This document shows positions 45,545 to 57,205 of a stretch of DNA of 64,000 bases, in pieces. The stretch comes from Tolypeutes matacus (lineage: Eukaryota > Chordata > Mammalia > Cingulata > Chlamyphoridae), in contig JAKSZT010053928.1 of assembly GCA_026826555.1 (NCBI GenBank), forward strand, positions 4,521,854 to 4,585,853. Direction: 5' to 3'. The position numbers were made by a program, and so were the translations under genes. Numbering within the stretch: position 1 is the first letter of the stretch; each line of letters starts with the position of its first letter. The notes under the pieces were generated by a model, which worked only from the letters and a program-made list of their open reading frames with translations, did not search any database and had not been told where the DNA came from.

Positions 45545-45896
45545 TTTTTTAGGTTTATTTTATTTCTTTATCCCACCCCCCTTGTTTTTGCACATGCTGT
45601 CTGCTCTCTGTGTCCACTTGCTATGTGCCCTCTGTGTCTGCTTGTCTTCTCTTCTCGTCTTCTATTTAGGAAGCACTGGGAAGCAATCCTGGTACCTCCG
45701 ATGTGGGAGAGAGGCACTCAATCGCTTGAGCCACCTCAGCTCCCTGGTTTGTTGTCTCTCCTCTCTGTCTCTTTTTGTTGCGCCAGCTCTCTGTGTGAGC
45801 CAGCTCGCTTTCACCAGAAGGCTCCCGGAAATGAACCTGGGACCTCCCATATGGTAGATGGGAGCCCAATTGCTTGAGCCACATCTGCTTCCCTGA
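45545..45896 (-). mobile_element. Two-headed DAS-type SINE
   Basis: Duplication ATGAATTTT (45536-45544, 45897-45905). Inner head about 45670-45740, outer head ending near 45893, TTTATTTTATTTC tail at the left. Confidence 0.85.
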
Positions 45897-45940
45897 ATGA
45901 ATTTTGATGGTCCTGCAGTGTTTTTTAAAGTTTGATTAGT

Positions 45941-46166
45941 GGTGGGAGTTGTGGGAGGTGGGCAACATGGGAATCCGAGTGGGTTCCGTATAATATTTTA
46001 GGTAATTTAAGCACCTCTTAAAATATATGTATATATATATATATATATAAAATAACATTTTTGTAAGCAAATACACATATATGCATATATATTTATATAT
46101 CATTTTACAAATGTTTGTATGTATTGTGAGAATTTTGATTTTTACCCATAATAAAAAAAAAAAAAA
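45941..46166 (+). mobile_element. Poly(A)-tailed retrosequence, copy 2
   Basis: A 226-bp insert between perfect AAAGTTTGATTAGT repeats (45927-45940, 46167-46180). The left edge is TTTTTT/AAAG, a canonical L1 nick. It ends with AATAAA-like text and an A-run. Its last about 155 bp match 18125-18276. It looks like a retroposed transcript end; the source is unknown. Confidence 0.75.
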
Positions 46167-46181
46167 AAAGTTTGATTAGTT

Positions 46182-46439
46182 GGCAACATTTAAAAATCAG
46201 GTGATTTCACATGAAAATTCAGATTTCCGGCTCCTCTTGAAGAATTGAGAGGTATAGGAACCTGGCCCTGTGTGCAGCTGGTACCTACTACCAGATGGCT
46301 CCCCCACCAGACCAGGCAACCTCCTCTACTCTATTGGAGTACCTGTCTAGCCTCTGTGGGCACTTGAATTTGAGACCAGACCCCTGGTCTAGGTAGAAAG
46401 TCTGCTGCTCAGAGCAAATGGCCGATGTCATTGTCATTA
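46182..46439. other. No recognised feature
   Basis: Short unassigned spacer. Confidence 0.35.
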
Positions 46440-46585
46440 TTTGCATTCGTTGCCTCCACTAGATCAGGATCTCCTTGAGGGCTGGAGTATTACTTGTTCT
46501 ATGTGCTTGTGTAACTACCTAGAGCCCTGTGCTGTGCCTGGCCCATAGCTGCTCAATAAAAATTTGCTTAATAAATGAATGAGGT
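46440..46585 (+). repeat. L2 3' end
   Basis: ATCTCCTTGAGGGCTGGAGT, CTGTGCCTGGCCCATAGCTG and a terminal AATAAATGAATGAG. Confidence 0.75.
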
Positions 46586-46589
46586 ATAA

Positions 46590-46690
46590 CTCCTTGTAAG
46601 TATTTGGCTATAGATGAGGAAGTTGAAATTGCAGTGACTTGCTTCAGATCCCAAAATTTAGACACAGAATTTGAGATTAGTCCAACATGT
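46590..46690 (-). repeat. MIR-like fragment (antisense)
   Basis: ATAGATGAGGAAGTTGAAAT and GTGACTTGCTTCAGATCCCA match the antisense MIR core loosely. Confidence 0.45.
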
Positions 46691-46766
46691 TCATGTAAAG
46701 GATAGGTTTATTGTTAAAAGGGCTTTTCTTGGCAGATCAATCCTGAAATGCTGCTGGTTCCCTTTT

Positions 46767-46981
46767 TAAAAAGATTTATTTATTTATGCCTCCCTTGCTG
46801 CTTGTGCTCACTGTGTTTCATTTTTGCATGTCTACTTGTCTCCCTTTGTTGGGTAATCTTGCTGCACCAGCTCACTGCACCACAGGGCCAACTTGCCTTC
46901 ACCAGGAGACCCCAAGAATCAAACCCCAGGCCTCCCATATGGTAAACGGGAGCCCAACCAATTGAGCCACAGCCGCTTCCC
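46767..46981 (-). mobile_element. DAS-type SINE, short form
   Basis: Perfect 15-bp duplication TGCTGGTTCCCTTTT (46752-46766, 46982-46996). A single full head (GAGCCACAGCC end, degenerate B-box AATCAAACCCC) with a spacer CTTGCTGCTTGTGCTCACTG shared with 57206-57386. Confidence 0.88.
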
Positions 46982-46996
46982 TGCTGGTTCCCTTTT

Positions 46997-47429
46997 GAGT
47001 CACAATGTACATACCAAAGACTCAGAGAGATTCTGTGGCAAAACAACAGAAAAACAACATTTTTATTTGGTTTAACTCTTAAGTTCCCTACTCTTCATCT
47101 ACCTTTTCACTATGTTGACACCCTATCTTTGATTTTGTAACATTCCCACACTTCTCCAGATATACTTAAATGGAAAGTTATTCTTTTTAATTATGGTGAA
47201 ATAAAAGTATCCTGGTTAAGACATTTTTGCAAGAATTTTGTGACAACCTCATAGGTCCCTGGGGTCTCCCTCAGAGTATTGCTGAAACAGAGTTGGGAAA
47301 CATGGCTTTCACTGTGGTTTTGTTTGAAGTCAGGATTAAGCTATCCCGTTCCTTTATTCTCTTGATTGGGTCATAAATCCCTGAAGTTATATTTTACATC
47401 TGTTTTACATTTAGAGTTTGTTTTGTATT
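46997..47429. other. No recognised feature
   Basis: Nothing recognised. Confidence 0.35.
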
Positions 47430-47605
47430 TTAGAGTTTATGTTATCACATGCTTTATCTCAGTTTCTCCTCACAACAACCCATTTTGTAGGTGAAGAAAA
47501 GAATTCAGAATTTCAGTGACTTGCTCAAGGTCATAAAGCTAGCAATGCCCAGATTTAAATCAGTCTTTTTACTCTAGATCTGAAAGCTCTTCCTGTACCG
47601 CCAAC
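47430..47605 (-). repeat. MIR SINE (antisense)
   Basis: TTTTGTAGGTGAAGAAAAGA, GTGACTTGCTCAAGGTCATA and the trailing TACTCTAGATCTGAAAGCTC. Confidence 0.65.
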
Positions 47606-47929
47606 TGATTTTTTTTTCTCCCCTTGAACGTTATTTAGCCTTTTGGTCAAATAAGAATGTTGGCTCTAAATTCCAATGACCTGGGGTTGTACTCTCCTCC
47701 CCCCAGCCTAAAATACTGCTCCACTGTTCTGTGGTGAAGCACTGAAGACCTCCAGAGAGGAAGGCAATAGTGAGGGTTCTTTCCACCCTGCCTCAGGCCA
47801 CAAGCCCAATCTGAGTCCAAACATTTTCTCCGCTTTTAGGAGTTGCAATCTTGCCTCTTATTTCTCCCTGTCCTGTGGAAGAAGTTACTCGTATGAAAAG
47901 TTTAATTTGCCAAAAGCGCCTCGTGGAAA

Positions 47930-48900
47930 CCCTTTACGTGCCTTTAACCTGCTTGGCGGACGCCACTAGCTCAGTTTTTGCGGATTCTGGGTCTGGAAAC
48001 GCCGAGACAGCAGGCGGATAGCGCTGCTGGGGCCTGGAGTTTCCACAACTTCCAGCTCCCGGGGGAGGAAAGGGTTCCCCCGACTCGGCGAGCTGCCCTC
48101 TTCCCTGCGTGGGGGCGGGGGCAGGGGAGGGGAGAAGGAGGGAGTGAGGGGCAGAGAGGGAGTGGGAGGGAGGAGGTGGGAAGAGTGGTTTAAGGGAGAG
48201 GAAGCAAGGTAGGGAGATAGGGAAGAGGGAGGAAGAGGAATAGGGGTGGGGTGAGAAAGACTACGGGGGTAGGACAGAAAGTGAGGAGGGAGAAGGGAGA
48301 GGGAAGAAAGGACAGCGGGTGGATAGGAGAGGGAAGGGTGGGTGGGAGGAGGACTGGGAGGGCGGGAGAAGATCCGGGGGGCGGGGGAGGGAAGGGGAGA
48401 CCAGGAGAGGGAGGGGCACGTCTGGGCCCGCGCGCCCCGGGGCAGCCAAGACTCGCCAGCGCCCGCCCTGCGAGTGCGCGCCCTGGCCAGCGAGCGCGCG
48501 CCACCGGGAACAGGCGCTGCGGCCCGGCGGGGCCTCGCGGGAGGCGTCCGCTGGAGGCCGAGAAGTAGTTTCTAAAGGCCGAGAAGTAGTTTCTAAAGGC
48601 CGAGAAGTAGTTTCTAAAGCCGAAGGGCGGCGGAAACTTCTGACCAGCGCGCTGTTCGGCGGTGCGCGGCCACCCCGGCGGTCCTGCTCTGGCCGCCCCC
48701 GCCCCGCTCAGAACGCTACTCCCCGCGCCCTCCGTGAACCCAAGGGGAGTTGGGGGGCATCCAGGGGGGTTTGGAGCTCGGGCGTTCGCGATCCCCGGAA
48801 GGCAGGCGGGAGTCAGGCCAGAAACGGCAGAAGGAGGGGCCGGTTCGGGAGGGTGCTCAGCCTGCTGAGTCCGGATCAGATTGGGTCTGGCCTCTTGAAC
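47930..48900. promoter_or_regulatory. CpG island with polypurine tract
   Basis: CpG density rises sharply from about 47930 and is greatest at 48420-48720 (runs such as GGGCCCGCGCGCCCCGG). Nucleotides 48110-48420 are an almost pure G/A tract. The rest of the window has few CpGs, so this is the best candidate promoter or first exon. No TATA box is obvious, and no recognised protein is encoded. A CAG/GTATGT donor-like site at 49098-49106 could end a plus-strand first exon. Orientation and target gene are not determined. Confidence 0.65.
48556..48618 (+). repeat. Perfect 3 x 21-bp tandem repeat
   Basis: Three identical units (48556-48576, 48577-48597, 48598-48618) beginning GGCCGAGAAG and ending TTTCTAAA. 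In the one open plus frame they would encode three GREVVSK heptads, but there is no other evidence of coding. A minisatellite inside the CpG island. Confidence 0.95.
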
Positions 48901-49560
48901 GTGGATTTAAGACCATGAAGTGTGGCCAAGCTATGCTTTCTGCTGTAAGCAATGGCCAAGAGTGTGTCTGAAGGGTGGGAGCTTGATGGCCCCTTCAAGG
49001 GGCTCCGTTCCTGAAAATTGGGCCTTCGTTTCTGTCGGACCCAGACTGGAAACTTGCAGAGGAAAGGGGGAGAGGAGTCTTGTTCCTCTCCAGGCTCCAG
49101 GTATGTGGATGAGAGCCTGTGCCCAGTGAGCGGCCCATCGGGAAGAGGGTCTGCGGTTCTGGAACCCGCCTCCCTGCTCCCCAAGCCTCTGGGGTGGTGG
49201 GGTGAAAGGTCAGGGCTACCTGATGGGGGAACAACTTGTCCTAGTTTAAAAGGGCGGATGGTCCCCAGGGAAGACTGTCACTGCACTAGAATTCAAAGTG
49301 TCTAGCGTCCTAAAGGGTAGTTCAAACACCTTGCCTTCTGTTCCTGTCCTGTCCACGGTTATCTCTGGAGACGCATATCTTTAAATAGTGATGTTTTATT
49401 GCTTTTGTTCTCCCCTTGCTTGTTACTCTCTATTCCCAATCCCAGGTTACAAGCTCATACATTTGATCCTAATAACACTTGATTGGGTGTTTACTAGTAT
49501 TTGACTATCCAGTCTCCTCTGGACCTTTGGACTTCTCATAGAAGTCCAGAGTCAACTCTG
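48901..49560. other. Unassigned flank of the CpG island
   Basis: It holds GTAAGC (48945) and GTATGT (49101) donor-like sites. CpG content falls off and there is no recognisable exon. Confidence 0.35.
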
Positions 49561-49564
49561 GAGA

Positions 49565-49730
49565 CAGACTTCTCAGGGTTGAATCTCTCAGCTCCACCTG
49601 CTAACTAGCTTTATAACTTGGGACAAATTACTTAACCTCTGTAAACCACAGTTTCCAAGGCTGAAAAATGAGAAAAATAATACCTCCCTCCCACGGTTGG
49701 CAGGAGGATTAAATGATACATGTAGAGTGA
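49565..49730 (+). repeat. MIR SINE
   Basis: TATAACTTGGGACAAATTAC, TTAACCTCTGTAAACCACAG and AGGAGGATTAAATGATACAT. Confidence 0.75.
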
Positions 49731-50659
49731 GTTAACTAGTCTTATCTATCAGAGCCAAGAGCCCCCTTTCTCCCAAGCTGCCTTTGGTGTCTCCCATTCC
49801 CCTCCATTTGCTTACCAACTCATTATACAGGAATTTGCTTGTTTTCTTTGTGTATAGCGGACTTTTAAATTTTTTAAACATATCCACTTTTATTTCTATG
49901 CATCCACAATGGCACCAACTTAGTATATTGCAGGTATCTTGCATTCAATAAGTGTTTGTTGGCTGAGTGATTAACTTCACTGATATCTGGAGAGTGAGAT
50001 TTTTCTAGAATATTTGTAGTTATAGAAAAGAAAAACTTCATGGGGTGCATTAGGTAGAAGAAAATTTAAGATATGAAGTCAATTTGTTAGTTTAGGACCA
50101 TATACAAGAATTATATAATCTCACCTCTGTAAAGAAAACAATGTAAAAAGAAAACTGAAAGTGAATATGCCAAATGTTACAGTTGATATCTCAATGTAGT
50201 AGAAACACGGGTGATTTTTTTTTTCCTCCTGCTTTATACTTTAGTCATTTCTAACTTTTCTACAGTAATTCTGTTACTTGGAGAAAATAATTATATATAA
50301 TTTAATTGTTAAAAATGATATTTTGGGTAGAGATGTGATGGCGGGAAGGGGGGAGAGACGACTTGAAAAAAAAACTAATGTAAAGACTTTGCTTTTGAAG
50401 GAAACAAAGAAACCCTAAGACTAAAATTATACTTTCCCCTATGTTTTCTTTCATTTTTTCCCCCCCAGACCAGCCAATCTTCACTGATTTGTGCTAGAAA
50501 ACCACTTCATCAGCTTGAAGTGAAGAGACATTTCCTTTTCAGTGACCAGAATAGTTGTTTTTTCTTTCCAGGGGACTTCCTTTGAAAAGTCAAGATCTCA
50601 GGCAGGGAACCAAAATCATAGAAGGGTTTGTGCTAAATCCAGAATTAAGGCAAAGTGAG
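49731..50659. other. No recognised feature
   Basis: No repeat or exon recognised. Confidence 0.4.
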
Positions 50660-50671
50660 CTGAATGGTCTT

Positions 50672-50809
50672 TTTTTTTTTTTTTTTATAAATACATATGT
50701 ATGTTTTTGTGTATTTTTTTTTTTTTTTTTACCGGGAGGTCCCGGGGATCGAACCCAGGTCCCTCCATACGGGAGACGGTCGCCCAACCAGTTGAGCCAC
50801 ATCCGCCCC
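50672..50809 (-). mobile_element. DAS-type SINE monomer, young
   Basis: Duplication CTGAATGGTCTT (50660-50671, 50810-50821). The head is near-consensus: B-box GGGGATCGAACCCAGG, with GTTGAGCCACATCC at the end. Two T-tracts, split by about 30 bp, form the tail. Confidence 0.9.
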
Positions 50810-50821
50810 CTGAATGGTCTT

Positions 50822-53371
50822 AATGGTTCTTTCAACCAAGCTGTAACAGAATCTGGTTAACTTTCATCTTTCTGGTGATTTCCAAGATGGACCCAACATC
50901 CTTTTGCACTTTTTTTTGTTCTCCAATTTCCAGATTTACAATTCATTTCAATCAAATAATTATCCTTATTTATATTGAAAATTAGGACAGCACCCCGATT
51001 TGTCTGTGCAAAGGGTCGTTCATTCAAATCCAAAGTTTACTAAGCACCTTTTAAGGAGCTTAGGTCTACTCATCTATAAACAGTGACTACAGAGAATTTT
51101 CTCAGGGGCTTTGGTAGTGTTCAGTGGGGCACAAAGGAAGGAATAGCCAGTTCTACTGGGGCAGGAGAACTGGGAGGTGGATGCAGGAAAAGCTTCATAG
51201 AAAACTATTATCTGGGCTGATTAAGAATCTTTAGCTTTTAAGTGAATAGTCCTTCCTGAGGTGAGACTATTGTTTGTTTTTTTCTGTCCTTTGCTCTGAT
51301 TTTGTCATCTTATACATTAGCCATACTGATTAGGTTCTCCAATACGTTAAGGGTATGTTCATGATTCCTGCCTCCATTACAAATGAAATGAGTTGTGTAT
51401 ATGTTCAAATCCCATTCCATCATATTCCAAAGACTGGCCAAATTTTAAAAATATACATTAGTCCTTTTATCAGCTGCAATTAAGATTTATGAAACATGTA
51501 TAGCTTCAACTTTTTTAAACCTAAAGTATATAATTGTACATTCATTCTTTACCCTAATTTTTGGATGTCAGCTTTGAATGAAATTACTCATTGTTTTTCT
51601 TGCATTAACTCCACTCTTGATACATTGGGTTTATGATTTCCAGCCTTTGTTTTATTTTTGTTTTTGTTCTTGTGGGGAGAGAGCTTACAGGCACTTGTAA
51701 AGCAATAAGAATGCAGAGTTCTTTTAGACTTTACAATTTCCTCTCCTATTTTTTCTATAGTTTTCTTGTCCACAACTAATTTGACATCAGATTTTTTTGT
51801 TTATTTTTTAGTGACCTGTTTTTATAGAGTCTTTTCAAAGCATGTAACTTAGTTTTCATAGTTGTTTTTTTGTGTTTTGTTTTCTTTTGCACTCATATTT
51901 CACTGATTTATATAATAGGCATAAGCACTCTTTAGAACAAATAACTGATACTAAGCATACAACTCAACTGTTCTGTACTGTTTCATTTTAAAAATTACTG
52001 GTCATGACCCAATGACTATTTCAACCCAGTAAATTGAAATAAAGAGCTGCAGTTTGAAAAATATTGTGTTAGAGAGTAGCCTCCAAGCCTTCAGTGCACC
52101 TTGGCATCAGTAGGTGTTAGAGGGATAGACAGAGTCCATTAATCTAGTGAGTTAGTAAAGCAGTTGATCCATTAAGAGAGCTTCGATTGTATTAAAGTTG
52201 TGTTTGATTAAATTTTTGGGCCAACAATGAGAGTTTGGAGATCTCATTGCACTGATGTTTTGGCTGTAGTGGTTTGAGTTTTAAAGAAGCCTGGCCTGGA
52301 TCTAAAGCTCTCAAGCTTAGAGTCAGTGCTAATGGCCCTCACAGTTCATGTTACATACTTAATCAACCATAACTAAGCCATTTTAAGGCCATTTGATGGT
52401 ATCTTTTACAGATAAAACAAGGAGATTAATTGAGAAAATGTCTAAGCTAATCTAAGAAAGCATTTTTCCTAGTTTATGGCAATGTCTGGGGCTTCTAAAA
52501 TCCTCCACTTAAGTCTTAGCCTTGTAGTCCCTCCAGGGACACCAGACTTGAAAGATATTTAATGGAGCCAGAGAAGGCTTTGGGAAGCAAGAATGTTTAA
52601 GTTGAAATCACACCTCCTCGGTGGAGATTCCCAGATACTAAAGATAATTGGGGGCTCTCCTGCCAGGGAGCATAGTAGAGGCAGGTGGGTGTTTTCCTGG
52701 GTTGAGACCTTTGTTTACCCTTAACTGCAGAACTGATTATCAAGAGTTAACCCCTTTCCAAAATGTATGTTGTTCATGGGATAGAGGGCCAGTGAAAGGA
52801 TGAAAATATCTGTGACGAAATATCTGGGAATCCCTGCCTATGACTCTGGTATCTCTATACCCTTTAACAAGGGCACAAATACTGTCTGATATCTTTTTTT
52901 TTTTTAATGATATCTGGCCCTGACTCTTAGAAGAAGGTTTGATCTGCAGATTGGTGGGGCCCAGAGCTGGCCAGGGTGTGCAGTTTGGCACATCTCTTGT
53001 TTCTCAAGCAGTTTTCCTGAATCTTCTAAGACAGAGCTCCCTCCTGCAGTTACAGGACACGATGATGTTGTAGAGAGAAGCTAACTGGTTCCCCAAGCAG
53101 GGTCTAATGGGGGACTCAGCTCAGTTTTGTAGTCCCCCAAACTCACATTGTTGGTGCAGCCACAGGGGACCAGCTCTCAGGGACTGAGTCATGCCAGCCA
53201 GGCTCCCTGAAGGCTCATGTGTGAACAGAATGCCACTTCACCACGGGGAGCATTCACCTCCAGTGGCCACAAGACTGATACATTCTCTAGGACCCTCCTC
53301 CTAAATCCCGGGTGCTTGGGGAACCATACTAGTAATCAGAAAGGTGTTTGGTGATCAAAAAATCACAAAAG
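50822..53371. other. No recognised feature
   Basis: The longest stretch (2.5 kb) without a recognised repeat. No exon-like open frame with a domain, no RNA gene signature. It may be old unique sequence. Confidence 0.45.
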
Positions 53372-53387
53372 AGAAATGGATAGTTTT

Positions 53388-53977
53388 TGTTTTTTTGTTT
53401 TTTACTTTATTTTGTACATTTAATAATTGAAAATATAAACAATTAAAAACTAAAAAGTAAACACAGATGAATAAATATATATATTTCTCAATTAAATGTA
53501 ATGGATACATATGAAAAATTTTTTTGAATCAAACAATATGTTACACAATGTATTTGGTTCATAGTACGCATTCATACAGTATTTGTCCTTTTGTGTCTGG
53601 CTTGCTTCGTTCAACGTAATGTCCTCCAGGTTCATCCATGTTGTCATATGCTTTATGACTTCATTTCTTCTTACAGCTGCATAATATTCCATCGTGTGAA
53701 TAGACCACAGTTTGTTTACCCATTCGTCTGTTGATGAACACCTGGGTTGTTTCCAGCTTTTGGCAATGGTGAATAATGTGGCTATGAACATCGGTGTGCA
53801 GATGTCTGTTCATGTCACTGTTCTCATTTCTTCTGGGTATATACCTAGTAGTGGTATTGCAGGGTCACATGGCAAGTCTATATTCAACTTCTTTAGGAAC
53901 TGCCAAACAATCCTCCATAGTGGCTGTACCATTCTGCATTCCCACCAACAGTGAAGAAGTGTTCCTGTCTCTCCACA
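53388..53977 (-). mobile_element. Truncated young L1 (3' 590 bp)
   Basis: Perfect 16-bp duplication AGAAATGGATAGTTTT (53372-53387, 53978-53993) with the nick reading TTTT/AAG. It holds the ORF2 C-terminus ([20 protein letters not shown] on the minus strand) and the same 3' UTR as the 24.6-29.0 kb L1. Confidence 0.92.
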
Positions 53978-53993
53978 AGAAATGGATAGTTTT

Positions 53994-54603
53994 AAGAACT
54001 ATTTCACATTGTGGAGTTTGACAGACTGTCTCATAACCCTGTCTAGTGACTATTTATAACCCCAGATCTGGTTCTTTGTCCCTTGGACAATACTGGAGAA
54101 ACACTGCCCAAATTTTGGTCTTTGGGTTTCCTTTTCCTAAATCCAAGAAGATCTTCCTTCTGTTTATACATGTTTTTTTTTTTTTTTTTCTGAGATATCA
54201 GTACCATTTGTTCTATTTCAGTTCTCTGAGTTATACTCTACTTCTGTCTCACAGTGCATCTGTGTTGCTAGGCATTTACACACAGCCCCTAGACTCTGCT
54301 TCTCAATTTTAATGAGTAGAAGAATCACTTGGCAGTTGCTGTTTGTTTGCTTGTTTGTTTTTCCCAATGCAGTTTTATGACCTGCCACCAGAACTCTTGA
54401 TTTTTAAGTTTGTGTTGAAACCTAAGAATAATCCTTTTTAAATAAGCACCACATATCTGTTGATTTTTACTAGTTTCTTTCTTAGAGCATAATTCAAGTT
54501 CCAAGCTCTGGAGACATGTAGCTTGGTCCTACTTTGGTAATATTCCTGGTTTTAGGCTCCAGGTATTTACCCCCTAAGAGTTCAGAATACAGTTGGTGTC
54601 CTG
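53994..54603. other. No recognised feature
   Basis: T-run near 54172-54190. Nothing assigned. Confidence 0.35.
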
Positions 54604-55364
54604 AGCCAGTTCATTCATTCATTTAACAAAATATTTTGAACAGCAGTCAATAAATCAATCAATATACCAGAAGGTGACCAGTGCTATGGCAAAAATAATC
54701 AGGGTAGGGGGGGTCATGAGTCCAGAGGTCTGGGGGCATCACAATTTTAAATGGGGTGTTCTGGGTAGGCCTCACTGACAAAATAACATTTGAACAAAGA
54801 CTCAAAGGTGAGCCATGTGACTCTCTGGAAGAAGCCAGTATAAAGTCCATGAGCAGAAGCTGGAGCACACCTGGTGAGTTTCTCAGAGCAATTAGGAGGC
54901 CAGTGGGGCTGGAGCAGAGTGAGAGAGGGAGGGAGTGGCAGGAGCTGAGGTCAGGAAGGTTGGGGGGCGGCGGGGAAGGGCAGGGGTGAGATCTAGTAAG
55001 GCAATGTTGTTGGCATTTACTCCAAGTGATATGGGGAGCTCTCGGAGGGTTTTGAGCAAGTCAGATGTGATTTGACTTACATTTTTGAAGTATCATTCAG
55101 GCTGCTGTAGGGGGGGTGCAGGAGTAGAAACAGGGAAACCTTAGAGGAGACAACTGCAGTGATCCAGGTGAGGAATGATGATGGCTGGCAATAAGGTGGT
55201 AGCAGAGGAGATAGTGAGAAGTGGTTGGATGCTGGATATGTTTTGAAAATAGAGCCAACACAGTTTACTGACAAGTTAGATATGGAATATGGAGGAAGAG
55301 AGAAGTCTAGGAAGTCTCTAATCTTGGAATTCTTGCTTGGAATGCTGAGCAGAAGCATCCCCAA
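54604..55364 (-). mobile_element. L2 LINE (antisense)
   Basis: From the 3' terminus (AGTTCATTCATTCATTTAAC) through AGGCCTCACTGACAAAATAA and GAGGGTTTTGAGCAAGTCAG to GATGCTGGATATGTTTTGAA. Well-ordered antisense L2. Confidence 0.75.
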
Positions 55365-55849
55365 ATGAGGATGCCTGTGGCCCCTGTATTGCTGGCAGTC
55401 ATCCTATGCCCATGAGGAGAGCCAGCATGAGGGTAGAGCCAACACTGAGTTTGGCAGGGTAGCAAGAAACTGATCCGGAAGATAGTGCTGGGCCACTGGA
55501 TTAATACCTGAAGCCTGACCTACCTCGGCACTGTCAGTTCTGTGAACCAATGGGTCCTGTTTGTTATTTTCTGTTACTTGCATCCAAAGTAAGATCTGTT
55601 ACTCTTACCCAGATCCAGACTCTTTGAGAAGTCTTAGATGCACTATTTGCCTGCAGAATGTTTTCACAGTCCTACCAGAGCTAATCTACAGACCTCAGGG
55701 ATGACTTTCCCAATGCTTTGTTTTTCTCATGCCGCTCCCATCTCATTGAATTGCTCTCTTGACAAATCCCTTAGAGCACTGTTTCAGGAGCAGAGACAGA
55801 TCTAGAGACCATGGTAGAAAGGCTGACATTATTGGTATTTCAAGGTATT
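55365..55849. other. No recognised feature
   Basis: Nothing recognised. Confidence 0.35.
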
Positions 55850-56000
55850 ACCATATCCCTGTAAGGTAGATAGTAACCTTATTGCTGTTATTTGCTGATA
55901 TTATCTCTTATTTTATAGAGAAAGCTGAGATCACCTATGAAGTGACTTACCCAGGATCAGAAAAAATGCCCTATTTCAAATCAAAGATTAGTCTGGCTGA
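55850..56000 (-). repeat. MIR SINE (antisense)
   Basis: CATATCCCTGTAAGGTAGAT, ATAGAGAAAGCTGAGATCAC and GTGACTTACCCAGGATCAGA. Confidence 0.6.
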
Positions 56001-56255
56001 TTAACCAATCACAATCCATTTGTCACATAATAGAGAGTAGAGCTTTGCAGTAGGAAACCATCTGGTCAACTGCTTCACTGATCAGCAATATATTGGTACA
56101 GATACAACAGATCTGAGCCTCAGCTTTACAGGTCCAATAACTACTGGCCCTTCACTCAGAGTAATTAGGCTGAAAAGGATCAATTCATCATAGCCAAATT
56201 TATAAGAAATTGATGTATAAACCAGCTCATCATATTATTTATAATAGGGCAGGGT

Positions 56256-56446
56256 TTTTTGTTTTTTAGGTACTGGGGCTGGGGATTGAACCTGACCTTG
56301 TATGTGGGAAGCTGGTGCTCAATCACTGAGCAACATTGTTTCCCCTGAGTTGGTTTTTAAATTTATTTGAGATACCAAGGATCAAACCCAGGACCTTGTA
56401 TGTGGGAAGCAGGTGCTCAACTGCTTGAGCTACATCCACTCCCCAG
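56256..56446 (-). mobile_element. Two DAS-type SINE monomers in tandem (antisense)
   Basis: Heads end near 56345 (ACTGAGCAACATTG, degraded) and 56440 (TGCTTGAGCTACATCC). B-boxes GGGGATTGAACCTG and GGATCAAACCCAGG. Both are older than the 50.7-kb copy. They border a hAT-like repeat. Confidence 0.7.
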
Positions 56447-56724
56447 ACAGTGTTTCTTAAACTTGAGAATTTGTAGACTCTTTAATACATCCGAGTTTGA
56501 GAAATTGTGACTTTAGATGATCACTTGACCAAAACAGTCAAAAATACAAATCTAGTCTGTGCATTGACATTACATGGCAGTGCTGTATAAAAGGTGCAAT
56601 CCAGGTGATGTTTGCCTTAAAATTTTTATATTATCTTTAAAATGAAAACACAAAATTTAAAAATTCTTAAGAATTCATGGATCTCAAGAGAATATGATTA
56701 AAGACTCCAGTCTGAAAAACAGTG
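56447..56724. repeat. Possible hAT-like MER element
   Basis: Begins CAGTGTTTCTTAAACTTGAG. The right end GTCTGAAAAACAGTG is a rough inverted match. No target duplication is certain because SINEs adjoin. Confidence 0.35.
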
Positions 56725-57193
56725 CAGTAAGACAAAGGCTTTGACTGAAAACTGGGCCAGTTGTGTATACAGGATGCTCTAGAGCAAGTCCACTCAGGAA
56801 ACCGGATTACAGATCAGAGTAAGAACAGAAGCTGCTCTCAAGGAACGCAGCCCCTGGGTGGGAAGCTAGTCATCCTATCTGCATCTGTTCTACAGATATT
56901 TCTGGTTAAGACTTTCATCAGTCATGGGGAAACCCAATATCACCTTTCTTGCATTAAGGTAGGGAAGCACTGATGAATCATTATTTACTAACTTCCCTTT
57001 TCCTAGACTTCATTTGGAATCCATGAACCCTCCTGCCTGTGCATCATTTCTAGGTAAATAGGAATTGTGCTCTCATCCTGACAAGGAAAGGTCTTGGAAC
57101 TCCAGAGCCCATGCTCTTTTCACTTTCCACCTTGCTAGTTTCTGCCACTGAGCTAAAATTGTTAGAGACCCCTATGTGCTATCAGAGATGATG
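56725..57193. other. No recognised feature
   Basis: Nothing recognised. Confidence 0.35.
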
Positions 57194-57205
57194 AAAGCAA
57201 ATTTT

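Noticed and set aside
48319..48918. 199-codon open frame through the CpG island, containing three GREVVSK heptads
   Set aside because: Composition (Gly/Arg/Glu-rich) is what a G/A-rich strand gives in any frame. There is no domain or clear translation start context; the heptads come from a 21-bp minisatellite.
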